Shown: piece by piece, positions 14,247 to 20,489 of the stretch
Layout: each line of letters begins with the position of its first letter
Numbering within the stretch: position 1 is the stretch's first letter
Source: a virus
Reading direction: 5' to 3' (one strand)
Virus record (IMG/VR): IMGVR_UViG_3300043466_000983
Span: 1-28,255 of that record
DNA length: 28,255 nt
The notes under the pieces: model-generated
What the model saw: only the letters and a program-made list of their open reading frames with translations
What the model was told of the DNA's origin: nothing
Database searches by the model: none
Program-made: the position numbers and the translations under genes

Positions 14247-14737
14247 CAGTACGCCTGCGTGCGCCGGGGCGGGTAGAACGAGTCATCCGAGGCCATGTGC
14301 AGGCTTCCCCGCGTGGAGGCCGTTATAACAGCCACAGAGGCCGTCCCAGCCCCTCGGTTGGCATCCACGGCAAACACCCTCTTGCCGTCCCGGAGCGATC
14401 CTAGAGCCTCCTGCGCCCTATTGGCTTTGGCCTTGACGGACTCCGGCACATCCCCGCCGCGCCGCTCAAACAGGAAGCACAGAGCCAGATCGGCCACCAG
14501 CCCGCGCACTAGCGCGTTGCCGTCCGTAGCCAGAGCCTCTAGTTCGCTGACGGTGTAGGCGTTCGACCGGGTAGCCGCGCTCGCCACCTCCTCGCCGCCA
14601 CGAAGCAGGGCTTCCGTGATGATGTCGGACGAAGAAATCGTGCCATCCGCGTTGGTGTCGGTCGCTAGTTCCTTCAGCAATCGCTCGTCGGCGTATCGGA
14701 CGAAGAGCGTGTTCGATAGCAGTTGCGCCATTGGCAT
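14246..14737 (-). CDS. Head-tail connector protein, Mu gp36-like
   Basis: A 163-residue protein resembling the Mu gp36 (DUF1320) group of head completion proteins. It has a helical N-terminal half with FVRYADERLLKEL, a loop with TNADGTISSSDIITEALL, then SELEALATDGNALVRGLVADLALCFLFERRGG, which is the typical long helix pair ending in an Arg-rich turn. The TNADGTISSSD loop looks like a calcium-binding EF-hand-type loop, as is common in these connectors. GGAGG lies eight bases before the ATG at 14737. It is the first gene after the capsid gene, as in other Mu-like head modules. Confidence 0.75.
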   Translation of the reverse strand: MPMAQLLSNTLFVRYADERLLKELATDTNADGTISSSDIITEALLRGGEEVASAATRSNAYTVSELEALATDGNALVRGLVADLALCFLFERRGGDVPESVKAKANRAQEALGSLRDGKRVFAVDANRGAGTASVAVITASTRGSLHMASDDSFYPPRRTQAY

Positions 14738-14757
14738 AGTTCAGTCCTCCATGAAAT

Positions 14758-14788
14758 AGGGCCGCCCCGGGGTTAGCGGAGCGGCCCT
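14758..14788 (-). promoter_or_regulatory. Hairpin between the capsid gene and the connector gene
   Basis: An 8-bp perfect stem (AGGGCCGC at 14758-14765 with GCGGCCCT at 14781-14788) lies in the 73-base gap after the capsid gene, the longest gap in the leftward operon. No T run follows on the - strand, so it is not a convincing terminator. It may protect the 3' end of capsid mRNA or partly reduce transcription downstream. Confidence 0.5.
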
Positions 14789-14810
14789 GAAGTTGCAGAG
14801 TCAGAGCCGA

Positions 14811-15872
14811 TCAGGTGAGGATGTCGGCGACATACAGGCTCGACAGCGGCGAGGTCATCACCGTTGCGCTGTTGTCGGTCACGCTGCCCTTGACGCGGCG
14901 GTTCCACGGATCGTCCAGAGTCTCCACGGTCATGTCCTCGTATGCGAAGATCGTGAGGCTGCTGAAGGACGGGCCTTCATTGCCCACCAGACCGCCGGGA
15001 CGGCTGACGAACGCAATCGCGGGAGCCGAGGCATCGCCGTAGAAGAAACTGGTCGCCTTGGTCGAACCCTTGCGATTCGTAACGCGCACGGTGTCATCGA
15101 CCACCACCTGCACGCCGAACAACTGGCTGGGCAGGCCATAGGTGGCGAACTGCGCGTCACCCTGAAGGAAATTGAACGCGGCGGGGTAGTTCTTCACATA
15201 GTCGCGCACGCCTTCAGTCGATGCGATGATTCGGGCGGTGGTGGGATTCATCACCGCGCAGATGTCGCTCGGGCTGACGGCAGCGTTGGTCGCCTGCACG
15301 ATCTTCTCGGCAGCGGTGCGGAACAACTTCTGCACCTGATCGCCAGAATCCGCAAGGTCGCTGTTCATCAACTTCGTTGCGTTGTTGTAGTAGCCAACGC
15401 CCGAAGATGCGCTGTAGGAGCCGCCGCTGTAGTCGGCAGCGTAATTGCCAATGGTCGTGATCGTGGTTGCCAGTCGCACGCCGCGATGAGTCATCATCTT
15501 CGCAGCAGCGATACGAGCATGGCTAGCCACGATGTCCCATTGAGCCTGACGAGCAGTCTCCTGCGGGATGTGGAAGGACGACTGGTAGCGGGCGCAAGCG
15601 AACGACTTGAAGTCGAAGTCGCTGTTGATGCCAGTCGGACGATCTTCGCCGAGCGGCCACAACTGATCCTGCGTCTGCACGACGCGAGCAGTCTCCTCCT
15701 CGTCGATGGCGAGGTAGTAACCCGCCATTGCCTGCACAGGCACGATCTGGCTGTAGCGGGTCAGGGGGAACTTGTTCACCGAACGGGTGAACTCGATCTG
15801 GATCTGGCCCGTAGCGGGCGAGAAGGTGGGGATGAATGTATTCAGTCCGCCGCCGGGTGCAACTTCAGTCAT
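14811..15872 (-). CDS. Major capsid protein
   Basis: A 353-residue protein with the expected length, position and composition of an HK97-fold major capsid protein. The N-terminus reads MTEVAPGGGLNTFIPTF. The body has helices (RYSQIVPVQAMAGYYLAID, IPQETARQAQWDIVASHARI) and many strands, with SPSDICAVMNPTTARII and GLPSQLFGVQVVVDDTVRV typical of capsid P and A domains. AAGGAG lies eight bases before the ATG, a strong site suiting its high copy number. It follows protease/scaffold and decoration genes, as in Mu-like heads. The motif GGGLNTFIP at residues 7-15 is shared with the protease-scaffold gene. There is no obvious long delta domain. Confidence 0.85.
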   Translation of the reverse strand: MTEVAPGGGLNTFIPTFSPATGQIQIEFTRSVNKFPLTRYSQIVPVQAMAGYYLAIDEEETARVVQTQDQLWPLGEDRPTGINSDFDFKSFACARYQSSFHIPQETARQAQWDIVASHARIAAAKMMTHRGVRLATTITTIGNYAADYSGGSYSASSGVGYYNNATKLMNSDLADSGDQVQKLFRTAAEKIVQATNAAVSPSDICAVMNPTTARIIASTEGVRDYVKNYPAAFNFLQGDAQFATYGLPSQLFGVQVVVDDTVRVTNRKGSTKATSFFYGDASAPAIAFVSRPGGLVGNEGPSFSSLTIFAYEDMTVETLDDPWNRRVKGSVTDNSATVMTSPLSSLYVADILT

Positions 15873-15897
15873 TGGTCAATGCTCCTTGTTAGTTGTT

Positions 15898-16338
15898 TTA
15901 GAGACTGGTGGGGTAGTAAACCATTCCACCATTCTTCACGATGCGAATGATTCGGCCGGACGCGCCTGCTTCCAGAGCCACATAGCCCTGATAGCGGAAT
16001 ACGGGGCCAGCAGTCACGACCGCCGTGATCGCCTTGCCGTTTGAGTCAGCCTGCACGCGACTGCCGCGAGCAACTGCACCGCCGCATTCCACAAGAACCA
16101 CATCGCCACCCTGAAGGGTGATCGGCTCGCCATCAAGCGCGTGCGTGCCGTCGCTCGTATCAAAGCGACGGGTGCTGCCATCGGTCACGCCGACCACATT
16201 GTCAGCCGCGCTGTCAACCTGCACGCCCGTGTTGTCATCGGTGTTGGCAGTCGGGCCAGTCGCATCGACCTTGATGAAGCGGTACGCATAGACCGTGCCG
16301 CCTGCGATAAGTGCCGGAGTGTCAGAGAAAGATCCCAT
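15898..16338 (-). CDS. Head decoration protein, DUF2190-like
   Basis: A 146-residue, all-beta protein resembling the DUF2190-type capsid decoration family. It starts MGSFSDTPALIAGGTVYAYR, has IKVDATGPTANTDDNTG and VVGVTDGSTRRFD, and a central strand set (GEPITLQGGDVVLVECGGAV, ARGSRVQADSNGKAITAV). These small proteins bind the outside of the shell and stabilise it. AAAGGA lies ten bases before the ATG. The gene sits between protease/scaffold and the major capsid gene, the usual place. Confidence 0.8.
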   Translation of the reverse strand: MGSFSDTPALIAGGTVYAYRFIKVDATGPTANTDDNTGVQVDSAADNVVGVTDGSTRRFDTSDGTHALDGEPITLQGGDVVLVECGGAVARGSRVQADSNGKAITAVVTAGPVFRYQGYVALEAGASGRIIRIVKNGGMVYYPTSL

Positions 16339-16356
16339 TGTCTTGTGTCCTTTCGA

Positions 16357-17019
16357 TTAGGCCTTCTGGCCCGTGTACTTTGCGAACAGTTGCTTGAACT
16401 TGGCGAGATCGCCAGCCGCTTCACGCACGGCTCGGGCAGTCGCTTCCTTGGGATCAAGGATCGAACCACCCTCATCGGTCACGGTGTGCTGCGCCACGGT
16501 CGGAACATTCAGCGGCAGGCGGGCCATCGTGGCCTTCCAGAACGCGATCTTCGCGCCGGGGTTGGCAGCGTCCGACAGTTCCTCCACCATGCTGTTGCGG
16601 AACTTGCCACAGCGGTAGCCGTCGCGGATCATGGAATCGACTTCCTTGCCGAACCGCTCCAGTTTCAGTTGCTTCTCAAGTTCCTGCACGCGTGCGAACA
16701 GAGCCTTCGTGGACTTGTCACCCTTGCTCATCTTGGCCTTTCCGCCGTAGGCGGCTTCCATCTCCTCGTCCTCTTCCTCTTCCTCGCCCTGATGCGAGCC
16801 GATATCGACATGCACGCCGTCGGCGAAGTTCTCTTCGTCCTCGTCGCCGTCCATGGGGCCAGCGAACTCCATGCCCTCGGCAGCCATCGCCTCGGCATCA
16901 GCCTCCTCGGCCATCTTGTCCTCGTCCTCGTCAACCGCGCACTCCATAGCGGCAGCAGCCTCCAGAGCCTTCTTGGCCTCCTCGTCGGCTTCCATCTTCT
17001 TCTTCATCTTGCTGGGCAT
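16357..17019 (-). CDS. Nested scaffold protein (internal start in the protease gene)
   Basis: Within the protease gene, an in-frame ATG at 17019 is preceded by AAAGGA with a six-base spacer, one of the best ribosome sites in the operon. It would give a 220-residue protein starting MPSKMKKKMEADEEAKKALE, with a very acidic middle (GEEEEEDEEMEAAYG) and a coiled coil (ALFARVQELEKQLKLERFG). This is the composition of scaffold proteins. Nested scaffolds inside protease genes are established for lambda C/Nu3 and Mu I/Z. The parent protein should be self-cleaved, and this form would fill the shell interior. Confidence 0.7.
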   Translation of the reverse strand: MPSKMKKKMEADEEAKKALEAAAAMECAVDEDEDKMAEEADAEAMAAEGMEFAGPMDGDEDEENFADGVHVDIGSHQGEEEEEDEEMEAAYGGKAKMSKGDKSTKALFARVQELEKQLKLERFGKEVDSMIRDGYRCGKFRNSMVEELSDAANPGAKIAFWKATMARLPLNVPTVAQHTVTDEGGSILDPKEATARAVREAAGDLAKFKQLFAKYTGQKA

Positions 17020-17616
17020 GTTCTTTCCTTTGGTTCCTGCGGACGGGACGAAGGTGTTGAGTCCTCCGCCGACGCCAATTTCATCAAACTTTTCCTTGGA
17101 GTCAATAGAAACGCGCACCACTCCAAGAGGACGCTCAAAGACCACCTTTGAGCCGTGCTTCGTGAACCGAGTGTCAGGCAGCGGCCTGCGCGGCGTATCG
17201 CGCCCGAGCAGAGCCACCTCCGACAGATGATTGTCCTTCCAAATCTCCGCGCTGCGGCGCGGGAATGCGTTGGTCGCCAGCAGCGAATCGAACGCCTCCT
17301 TTGGCATCTCCACATCGCCGACCACATAGGCAACGCCGTTTCGCTCCTCGTAGCGGACGCTGGTGATGTCGCCGACCGCCTCGGGCCGGGTGGGCTTGCC
17401 GTCCTTCTCGTGTTCGATGACCAGTTTGGGACGCGAGCCGCGCTGGATGAACTTCCCGGTGCGTGAAACGATGTCGCGCACCTTGCGATTGTCGTACCCC
17501 TGCATGGCTTCGTCATCGTCCGAGTCGATGGACGGATCGAAGCCCATGAACAACTCAAGGTTCTTGATGCGAACCTTTCCTTCTTCGGTCTTTTCGACGG
17601 TGTGGGATGCTGGCAT
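16357..17616 (-). CDS. Prohead protease fused to scaffold domain (Mu I-like)
   Basis: A 419-residue protein. I use the ATG at 17616, two bases after the upstream stop. A TTG at 17646 would add ten residues. Residues 60-150 look like the protease: SRPKLVIEHEKDGKPTRPEA carries a candidate catalytic His69, and FPRRSAEIW carries Ser122, followed by LSEVALLGRDTPRRPLPD. This is the pattern of phage prohead proteases of the Mu gpI type. Residues 170-191 (SIDSKEKFDEIGVGGGLNTF and the following VP) are a junction, and the rest is the acidic, coiled-coil scaffold (see nested start). The protease probably cuts the scaffold and other proteins after shell assembly. The catalytic assignment is by pattern and not proven. 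Confidence 0.75.
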   Translation of the reverse strand: MPASHTVEKTEEGKVRIKNLELFMGFDPSIDSDDDEAMQGYDNRKVRDIVSRTGKFIQRGSRPKLVIEHEKDGKPTRPEAVGDITSVRYEERNGVAYVVGDVEMPKEAFDSLLATNAFPRRSAEIWKDNHLSEVALLGRDTPRRPLPDTRFTKHGSKVVFERPLGVVRVSIDSKEKFDEIGVGGGLNTFVPSAGTKGKNMPSKMKKKMEADEEAKKALEAAAAMECAVDEDEDKMAEEADAEAMAAEGMEFAGPMDGDEDEENFADGVHVDIGSHQGEEEEEDEEMEAAYGGKAKMSKGDKSTKALFARVQELEKQLKLERFGKEVDSMIRDGYRCGKFRNSMVEELSDAANPGAKIAFWKATMARLPLNVPTVAQHTVTDEGGSILDPKEATARAVREAAGDLAKFKQLFAKYTGQKA

Positions 17617-17618
17617 GG

Positions 17619-18503
17619 TTATGCCCAAGTGAGACTCCAAAGGCAAACGCTTCCGGCTGGCGAGCGAGTCAACTTGAACACATCCGAGAAGTCGCTATCA
17701 AACTTACCACCCTTTTCTATCGCCTTTGCAATTGCCGAGTGATATCCGCTGACATCGGTTCCGGTGTTGTTTGCATAGAGACACGATCCGGGCTGTCGCG
17801 TGATCGCAAACCGCTCCTTGCGGCCCTTGCCGAAGTAGAAGCGATCCTCGACCTTGAAGGTCGCCTTCGCGCCGGGGCGGGAGAAGCGACCATACTTCTT
17901 CACAAGTTTTGGCATCTCCACCTTCAAGTCCGCTCCGCTTGCAAGAATGGCGTTGATGTCGTTCTTGATTTTTCCCGAATCCATGATGCTCACGGGTACA
18001 CCGTGGAAATACTCATAGAACACGGTTTCCCACTTCTCGCGCACCTTTGGCTTTCGCGTAGCCATCATGTCCTTCTCGCCGGGGCGGCAGGCAATCAAGC
18101 CCTTGCCACGCAGGCGATCACGAATCACGGAGATGTTCTGATGCGCCGCAATCTCGGGCATTTCTGGAATGCTCCACATGCCGCCCGTCGGCGTTTCGGT
18201 GCGGACGATCTTGATTGAGCGACCGCCCTTGAGTTGCAGACGCACTTCGTTCTCACTTGCCATCATGTCCTTCTTGCCGGGGCGGGAGGCAAGCGTCTTG
18301 ATCTTCGGGCCGGGAGCATGCTTCACGGTTGAATCAATGTCCACGGCAATCTTCTTTGCCTTTGGATACTGGCTCTTCATGTGATCCAACATTCGCTTGC
18401 CGTAGAACTCGGCCTCCTGCTGCGTATCAAACGAACGCTCGCCCATGATCATTCCGTCCATGTAGCCACGGATGACGAAGTAGTTCCCGTCAGACCTTGC
18501 CAT
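17619..18503 (-). CDS. Modular head-region protein with RPG-type linkers (second of two)
   Basis: A 294-residue protein of no recognised family. It reads as four small modules joined by short linkers. Module 1 (about 5-70) has YFVIRGYMDG and a helix. It ends in SRPGKKDMM (73-81). Module 2 (about 84-137, EVRLQLKGGRSIKIVR) ends in CRPGEKDMM (139-147). Module 3 (about 150-205, EKWETVFYEYFHGVPVSIMD) ends in FSRPGAKATF (207-216). A linker VEDRFYFGKGRKERF (218-232) then leads to module 4, which has GYHSAIAKAIEKGG. The gene overlaps its neighbour by 14 bases. It lies between the MuF-like and protease genes, where phages often encode proteins packaged with or injected alongside DNA. This could be such a multi-domain cargo protein, which is inference. 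Confidence 0.65.
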   Translation of the reverse strand: MARSDGNYFVIRGYMDGMIMGERSFDTQQEAEFYGKRMLDHMKSQYPKAKKIAVDIDSTVKHAPGPKIKTLASRPGKKDMMASENEVRLQLKGGRSIKIVRTETPTGGMWSIPEMPEIAAHQNISVIRDRLRGKGLIACRPGEKDMMATRKPKVREKWETVFYEYFHGVPVSIMDSGKIKNDINAILASGADLKVEMPKLVKKYGRFSRPGAKATFKVEDRFYFGKGRKERFAITRQPGSCLYANNTGTDVSGYHSAIAKAIEKGGKFDSDFSDVFKLTRSPAGSVCLWSLTWA

Positions 18504-19440
18504 TCTTCACCTCCACATTCCAGTAGCGTCCGATGGACTGCACCGGAGCCGTCGCGCTGTAGCCGTTGCTCGCCACGCGGCGAGCGAAGTTCCCAGCCAC
18601 ATCGCCGTCCTCAAACGAAATGACCAACGCACCGCCGCCAGTCTCTACGGCACGCCATCCGCCCTCGGGCATCTGCTTCTCGGAGAGCAACTTGCCAAGC
18701 ATGGGCGATGACGAAGCCGCCGCAAACCCCTTGCGGTCAAGGCTCGACGCATCGAACCGCTCGGGCTGGCCGGGGCGGGAATATGCAACCGCCGAGGTTC
18801 CCGTGAATCCCGAAAACGATTGCGGAGTAGTGCTTATGCCCCAGTTCTTCAGGTATGCAACAGCATCGGGCGGCATATTTGTTACGGTGTAAACCGTAGT
18901 GGTGATTCCCCTTTTCGGATCGTCTTTTCGATCTTCGCTACTTCCACTAACGGCATATCCCGCCATCTTGGCCGCTTCCCTCAATCGCAAAACAAGTCGG
19001 CCCGCAATCGCAGCACCCTTGCCCGATTTCCAAACCTGTTGCCACGCTCCTGAAACATTTACGGTGTCACGACCACTAATCCAAACTCGCACCTTCTGCC
19101 TTTGAGAAGTCATATCCGCCAAAAACGCACGAATACTTGGCATCCACGCTGCGGCCTCGAACCGCTCGGGCTGGCCGGGGCGAGAGAAATCCATGCCCTT
19201 CACAGCCACCTTGGCGCGAACACCTTTTCCGTTCTGCTTCGCCCACGCATTGACTTTTTCAATCATGGTTTCCAGAAAGTCGGATCGGCTCACGCCGGGG
19301 ATATTGGCGATTGCGTATCGCTTGAACTCGTCAGTAGACACCATTGAAGATCGGCCCGCGTCTAAAAGTTCAACTCGCATGAGGCCAAACCGCTCGGGCT
19401 GGCCGTGCTTGCCGAAGTAAAACTTGTCTTCTGTGTTCAT
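18490..19440 (-). CDS. Modular head-region protein with PERF linkers (first of two)
   Basis: A 316-residue protein that I do not recognise. It begins directly with a linker (FYFGKHGQPERF, residues 7-18). Module A (19-84) follows, with MRVELLDAGRS and a helix IEKVNAWAKQNGKG. Then come linker FSRPGQPERF (85-94), module B (95-219, with IAGRLVLRLREAAKMAGYAV), linker YSRPGQPERF (220-229) and module C (230-316, with GGGALVISFEDGDVAGNFAR). The two SRPGQPERF copies are almost identical also in DNA. Module B has lower GC (58 of 120 bases at 18841-18960) than the linker region (43 of 60 at 18721-18780). The start overlaps the MuF-like stop as ATGA. It might be a polyprotein cut by the prohead protease, or a set of swappable effector domains. 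Confidence 0.65.
   Translation of the reverse strand: MNTEDKFYFGKHGQPERFGLMRVELLDAGRSSMVSTDEFKRYAIANIPGVSRSDFLETMIEKVNAWAKQNGKGVRAKVAVKGMDFSRPGQPERFEAAAWMPSIRAFLADMTSQRQKVRVWISGRDTVNVSGAWQQVWKSGKGAAIAGRLVLRLREAAKMAGYAVSGSSEDRKDDPKRGITTTVYTVTNMPPDAVAYLKNWGISTTPQSFSGFTGTSAVAYSRPGQPERFDASSLDRKGFAAASSSPMLGKLLSEKQMPEGGWRAVETGGGALVISFEDGDVAGNFARRVASNGYSATAPVQSIGRYWNVEVKNGKV
18754..18783 (-). repeat. Linker repeat (YSRPGQPERF) in modular protein 1
   Basis: Encodes residues 220-229. The core is identical over about 26 bases to the copy at 19159-19188, and both bound modules of different base composition. Confidence 0.8.
19159..19188 (-). repeat. Linker repeat (FSRPGQPERF) in modular protein 1
   Basis: Encodes residues 85-94. 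A near-identical DNA copy lies at 18754-18783. A partial copy (encoding GKHGQPERF) is at 19387-19422, and weaker relatives lie in the next gene at 18258-18290, 18060-18092 and 17808-17885. Confidence 0.8.
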
Positions 19441-20489
19441 CGTTTGAATCCGGGGTCAGGGTAGTCGCCTCTGTCGATGATGCGTTGCCGGATTGCGTTA
19501 TACCGTGCCAACGCAGCACGATCTAGAGTTTCGTCCTTGCGGATGAATCCCATGTCCTTGGCCTCGTCAAAGGTCACAGGCTCTAGCGAGCCTCGACAGT
19601 TGAAGCCGTTCGGCGGCACAAGCCCCTGCGAGCGCATGTCAGCAGCCGTGGCTATGTAGCCATCCATCTGCCAATGCGATCCGGGGTTCTTGGTCTTGCC
19701 CTTGGGACGGTACACGCCGCCGGGTGCGCCGCGCGTCCGGCTGTCGTGAATCTCGACTAGACGCACCAGCGGAGCCCATCGCGCAACCGCTGGGCTGTCC
19801 ATCGTTTCTGCGGTCGCTTCGTTGTAGGCCGTGGCCGTGTTCGTGCGGTAGACCGTCTCCAGCCGCGCGGAGGTCATGCCGATGATGCCCTCGACTTGCG
19901 CCCGCCGGATGAATGCCGAGAGGCTCCCGGTCTTCAGCCCCTTCGGGATGGACTGGTTCACCATGCTTTGCGCGATCAAGTCACGGATGCGCTGCACTTG
20001 CTGATAGGTTGCACCCTTGATTTTGAATGCGCCGGAGAGAACGGCTTTCAACGCATCCAAGCGCGTTGCCATGTCTTTCAATGCCCGCTTGTTCTCGGTG
20101 ATTGCTACGCGGTTTGCAATAGATCGCATTTCCGCTTTGATTCGCAGAATCTCCGTCCATGCAAGTGGAGTTCGGTTCCTAAAGGCTTGGATGGCCTTCC
20201 AGTACGCGCCGGGGCCGAAGCCCGCCTCCGCAGCCGCAAAGGTGTCCGGACGCTCCTCCGGCCATTCTCCGGCCTCCCAATCGGCTCCCTGCTCCTTGGT
20301 GGCTGCGTGAGCCTGCGCCGCGCCCGCTAGGGCCGTCAGGGTCATCACCTGCCCTAGAACCTCGCCGTACCGCTCCCACGCCTCGGCGGCATCCTCCGGC
20401 TCTTCGCGCACCTGCGCGGCTAGAGCCGCGAGATACCACCGCCGGACATCGGCGAGTCCGCGCCTGTAGATGCGCTCAAACTCCGTCAC
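19437..20489 (-). CDS. Head morphogenesis protein, Mu F / SPP1 gp7-like
   Basis: A 350-residue protein with a GTG start overlapping the portal stop (GTGA at 20486-20489). The N-terminal 200 residues are helical with many charged residues. The family signature is in the C-terminal part: ARLETVYRTNTATAYNEATA, then LVEIHDSRTRGAP, GSHWQMDGYIA and VPPNGFNCRGSLEPV. This is the phage head morphogenesis (SPP1 gp7 / Mu F) pattern. Such proteins are present in few copies inside the head, bind the portal and may enter the host with DNA. Length and position directly after the portal are typical. The N-terminal half is not assigned to a known domain. Confidence 0.85.
   Translation of the reverse strand: MTEFERIYRRGLADVRRWYLAALAAQVREEPEDAAEAWERYGEVLGQVMTLTALAGAAQAHAATKEQGADWEAGEWPEERPDTFAAAEAGFGPGAYWKAIQAFRNRTPLAWTEILRIKAEMRSIANRVAITENKRALKDMATRLDALKAVLSGAFKIKGATYQQVQRIRDLIAQSMVNQSIPKGLKTGSLSAFIRRAQVEGIIGMTSARLETVYRTNTATAYNEATAETMDSPAVARWAPLVRLVEIHDSRTRGAPGGVYRPKGKTKNPGSHWQMDGYIATAADMRSQGLVPPNGFNCRGSLEPVTFDEAKDMGFIRKDETLDRAALARYNAIRQRIIDRGDYPDPGFKR

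Noticed and set aside
14793-15950. Open frame of 385 codons on the + strand opposite the capsid gene
   Set aside because: It mirrors the capsid gene in a GC-rich region, has no ribosome site and its protein is rich in Arg, His and Val without domain pattern. It is a shadow frame.
16141-17151. Open frame of 336 codons on the + strand opposite protease/scaffold
   Set aside because: Leu/His repeats arise from the reverse reading of Glu/Asp/Ala codons in the acidic scaffold. There is no start signal.
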